DNA of 64,000 nt from Myxococcales bacterium (GTDB lineage Bacteria; Myxococcota_A; UBA9042; UBA3505). Of the stretch, positions 62,803 to 64,000 are shown one piece after another (positions within the stretch are counted from its first letter, which is position 1; the number at the start of each line of letters is the position of its first letter). A model generated the notes under the pieces. That model was not told the origin of the DNA, ran no database searches, and saw nothing but the letters and a program-made list of their open reading frames with translations. The position numbers and the translations under genes were made by a program. Location: positions 20,149 to 84,148 of the forward strand of contig PBVT01000083.1 of assembly GCA_002728755.1 (NCBI GenBank), read 5' to 3'.

Positions 62803-63324
62803 ATTAAAATCGGGTGGCAGACTGGGATCGGCCAGGGTTTTCCGAGCGTGTTCCAGGGACCATTGCACCGTTGGAAACGCAAGCTCATCCCAGGGAATAT
62901 CCTCCCAGCGGAAGAGTCCCACCTCCAGGCTCTCTTCCCCGGCTGAAATGTTTGGGTCCAATAAATCAGCCAGAAAGAGGATCTGAGTCTGGCTGATAAA
63001 GGGAATGCTATATACCGCGAGAAGTGCGCGGATCTGAATCTTCGCGTTCGCCTCTTCAAGGGTCTCTCGAATAGCACCCGCGACAGCTGTCTCTCGTAAT
63101 TCCAGGAACCCAGCAGGAATCGTCCAATACCCGGTACGAGGCTCAATCGCTCGTTTGCACAATACAAACTTGTCCTCAAAGACACATACAGCCCCAACCA
63201 CTGTGCTCGGGTTTACATAGTGAACGAATTCACACGCCTCACATATGGGCCGTTCTCGGTTATCCCCCGCAGGGATAGCCCACACCGTCTTCGCACCACA
63301 TTTGGGACAATAGCTCGGCTCCAC
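62779..63324 (-). CDS. Nudix hydrolase with zinc ribbon
   Basis: 181 residues from the GTG at 63324; an ATG at 63372 would overlap the upstream gene's end. A CPKCG...CEAC ribbon opens the protein, as in NudC-like and other Nudix proteins with Zn. The Nudix box is GFLELRETAVAGAIRETLEEANA, with the REUxEExGU core intact except Asn for the Gly. Domain flanks (VVGAVCVFEDKFVLCKRAIEPRTGYWTIPAGF) are normal. Such enzymes hydrolyse NAD(H), ADP-ribose or NADH-type dinucleotides. The start is 14 bp after the stop of the dockerin-like lipoprotein gene on the same strand, so they may be co-transcribed. Confidence 0.85.
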   Translation of the reverse strand: MEPSYCPKCGAKTVWAIPAGDNRERPICEACEFVHYVNPSTVVGAVCVFEDKFVLCKRAIEPRTGYWTIPAGFLELRETAVAGAIRETLEEANAKIQIRALLAVYSIPFISQTQILFLADLLDPNISAGEESLEVGLFRWEDIPWDELAFPTVQWSLEHARKTLADPSLPPDFNSREPEPF

Positions 63325-63338
63325 GATTTCAGACCATC

Positions 63339-64000
63339 CTAATTCTGTGGAATAACCATAGCAGGAGCGCAATTCAGATCGCCATTTCCCACGATATAGT
63401 CCACCAGGATATCCGAGTCCGCGTTATTGCAGACCTCTCCGGTAGGACATACCGCGATCAGGCCGTCGCCGTTCACATCTGCAGACCAGAGTACGCAGAC
63501 ATCATCCGGCGTACCGTTCGAAACGATATCGTTCATAGTCGTCACATCAAGAATGTTGATGATGTCATCGGCATTCACATCACCACACTCATTGGAACAG
63601 TACTCGCAGCCGCCCGAGCCAGTACCGTTGACCAACGCACGAAGCGCGTGGAGATCGGCTACTGTGAGGTCTCCGTCCGTGATCACATCACTCTGTTGCT
63701 CCGGGCACATTCCGCCAGGGTTACCCTGTAGAATCCCACCTAAGGTCACGACATCCAGATCATTGACCACGCCATCGTTATTGGCATCACCACAAACCCC
63801 CGTACATAGAGGCGGATCATCGGCATCTTCGGGCGCTCCCGTATCACCAATGGGCTCACTATCCGGTTGGTCTGCATCCGGTACAGGAGGCGTTGTATCC
63901 AAAGAGGCATCTTCGTCGGTCGCTCCTTCGTCGGTCGCCCCTTCGTCGGTCGCTCCTTCGTCGGTCGCCCCTTCGTCGGTCGCTCCTTCGTCGGTCGCTC
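63339..64000 (-). CDS. Dockerin-like repeat lipoprotein, N-terminal part outside window
   Basis: The frame is open to the right edge, so the start and signal lie beyond it. The visible part begins with (ATDEG)n, like the linker of the Kazal lipoprotein. Then come about four EF-hand-like units: GDANNDGVVNDLDVVTLGG, DGDLTVADLHALRALVNG, GDVNADDIINILDVTTMND and DVNGDGLIAVC, the pattern of type I dockerin (DxNxDGxVNxxD). Cysteines flank each pair. Dockerin modules bind Ca2+ and dock on cohesin partners in other species; here they may only be Ca2+-binding modules on a surface lipoprotein. That it is a lipoprotein is inferred from the linker. Confidence 0.72.
   Translation of the reverse strand, partial: ATDEGATDEGATDEGATDEGATDEGATDEDASLDTTPPVPDADQPDSEPIGDTGAPEDADDPPLCTGVCGDANNDGVVNDLDVVTLGGILQGNPGGMCPEQQSDVITDGDLTVADLHALRALVNGTGSGGCEYCSNECGDVNADDIINILDVTTMNDIVSNGTPDDVCVLWSADVNGDGLIAVCPTGEVCNNADSDILVDYIVGNGDLNCAPAMVIPQN
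63912..64000 (-). repeat. 15-bp tandem repeat at right edge
   Basis: About six 15-bp units (first at 63912-63926) coding for ATDEG in the linker; two variants alternate (ending ctcc or cccc), a 30-bp higher-order pattern. It runs off the window. Confidence 0.9.

Noticed and set aside
63912..64000. CRISPR-like array at the right edge
   Set aside because: The units are contiguous 15-bp coding repeats without spacers.

Overview
The window looks like part of a chromosome from a free-living Gram-negative bacterium of the former deltaproteobacterial lineages, most probably Myxococcota or Bradymonadia-like. The reasons are the number of very large secreted lipoproteins with cysteine-rich or Asp-rich repeats (DNDCDG 'MopE-type' motifs, CGDGxCNG units, CxDGNxCT units), a MYXO-CTERM-like C-terminus, an outer-membrane porin and an Omp85-like protein, and multiheme cytochromes. 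Base composition appears moderate in GC. No rRNA, tRNA, CRISPR array, transposase, integrase or phage gene was seen, and no transcription factor. The taxonomic call is inference.

Layout. 1-10.7 kb: 3' part of a GH39-like glycosidase, a His-rich multicopper oxidase lipoprotein (minus), then a plus-strand run of a membrane-anchored pentaheme cytochrome, a phosphate-selective-type porin, a large PHP-domain metallohydrolase lipoprotein and an AI-2E family transporter. 10.7-18.1 kb (minus): MutH, a cysteine-repeat lipoprotein, an Omp85-like protein and a YfaP-like lipoprotein. 18.3-21.8 kb: beta-propeller lipoprotein, a two-gene ABC exporter and a small membrane protein. 21.9-36.5 kb: a block of giant surface lipoproteins (two sharing CGDGxCNG repeats, a Cys-rich lipoprotein, a 1335-residue zinc metalloprotease, an 11-unit DNDCDG protein, a Kazal-domain lipoprotein).

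36.5-43.9 kb: a MOSC protein divergent from a compact three-gene unit (two paralogous 8-cysteine small lipoproteins plus a di-iron ferritin-like protein), then a DNDCDG protein with a C-terminal anchor, an SDR epimerase, RNase HIII and a Tat-type lipoprotein. 44-54 kb: collagen-like lipoprotein, DUF6884 protein, NTP/NDP-exchange-type transporter, a Ser-rich lipoprotein, another Cys-rich lipoprotein, and an Asp-box propeller protein followed by a small protein that repeats its C-terminal domain. 54-64 kb: a translationally coupled PhnD-like binding lipoprotein and HAMP-GGDEF cyclase, then a tight housekeeping block with overlapping 3' ends (adenosine deaminase, PLP enzyme, SDR, YqiA-like hydrolase, Nudix hydrolase), and a dockerin-like lipoprotein running off the right edge.

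The most promising undescribed unit is 37163-38870: two tandem lipoproteins with the same 8-Cys scaffold and a conserved CAxPGPFVAPxMxV tail next to a protein with two ExxH di-iron motifs. Other leads are the shared C-terminal domain of the 51.2-53.9 kb pair, the Ser-rich possible beta-hairpin protein at 47.2 kb, the PhnD-GGDEF pair, and a complete MutH in a lineage where it is not expected. Several starts were moved from the longest frame to a GTG, TTG or CTG codon with a good ribosome binding site; these are stated per gene.
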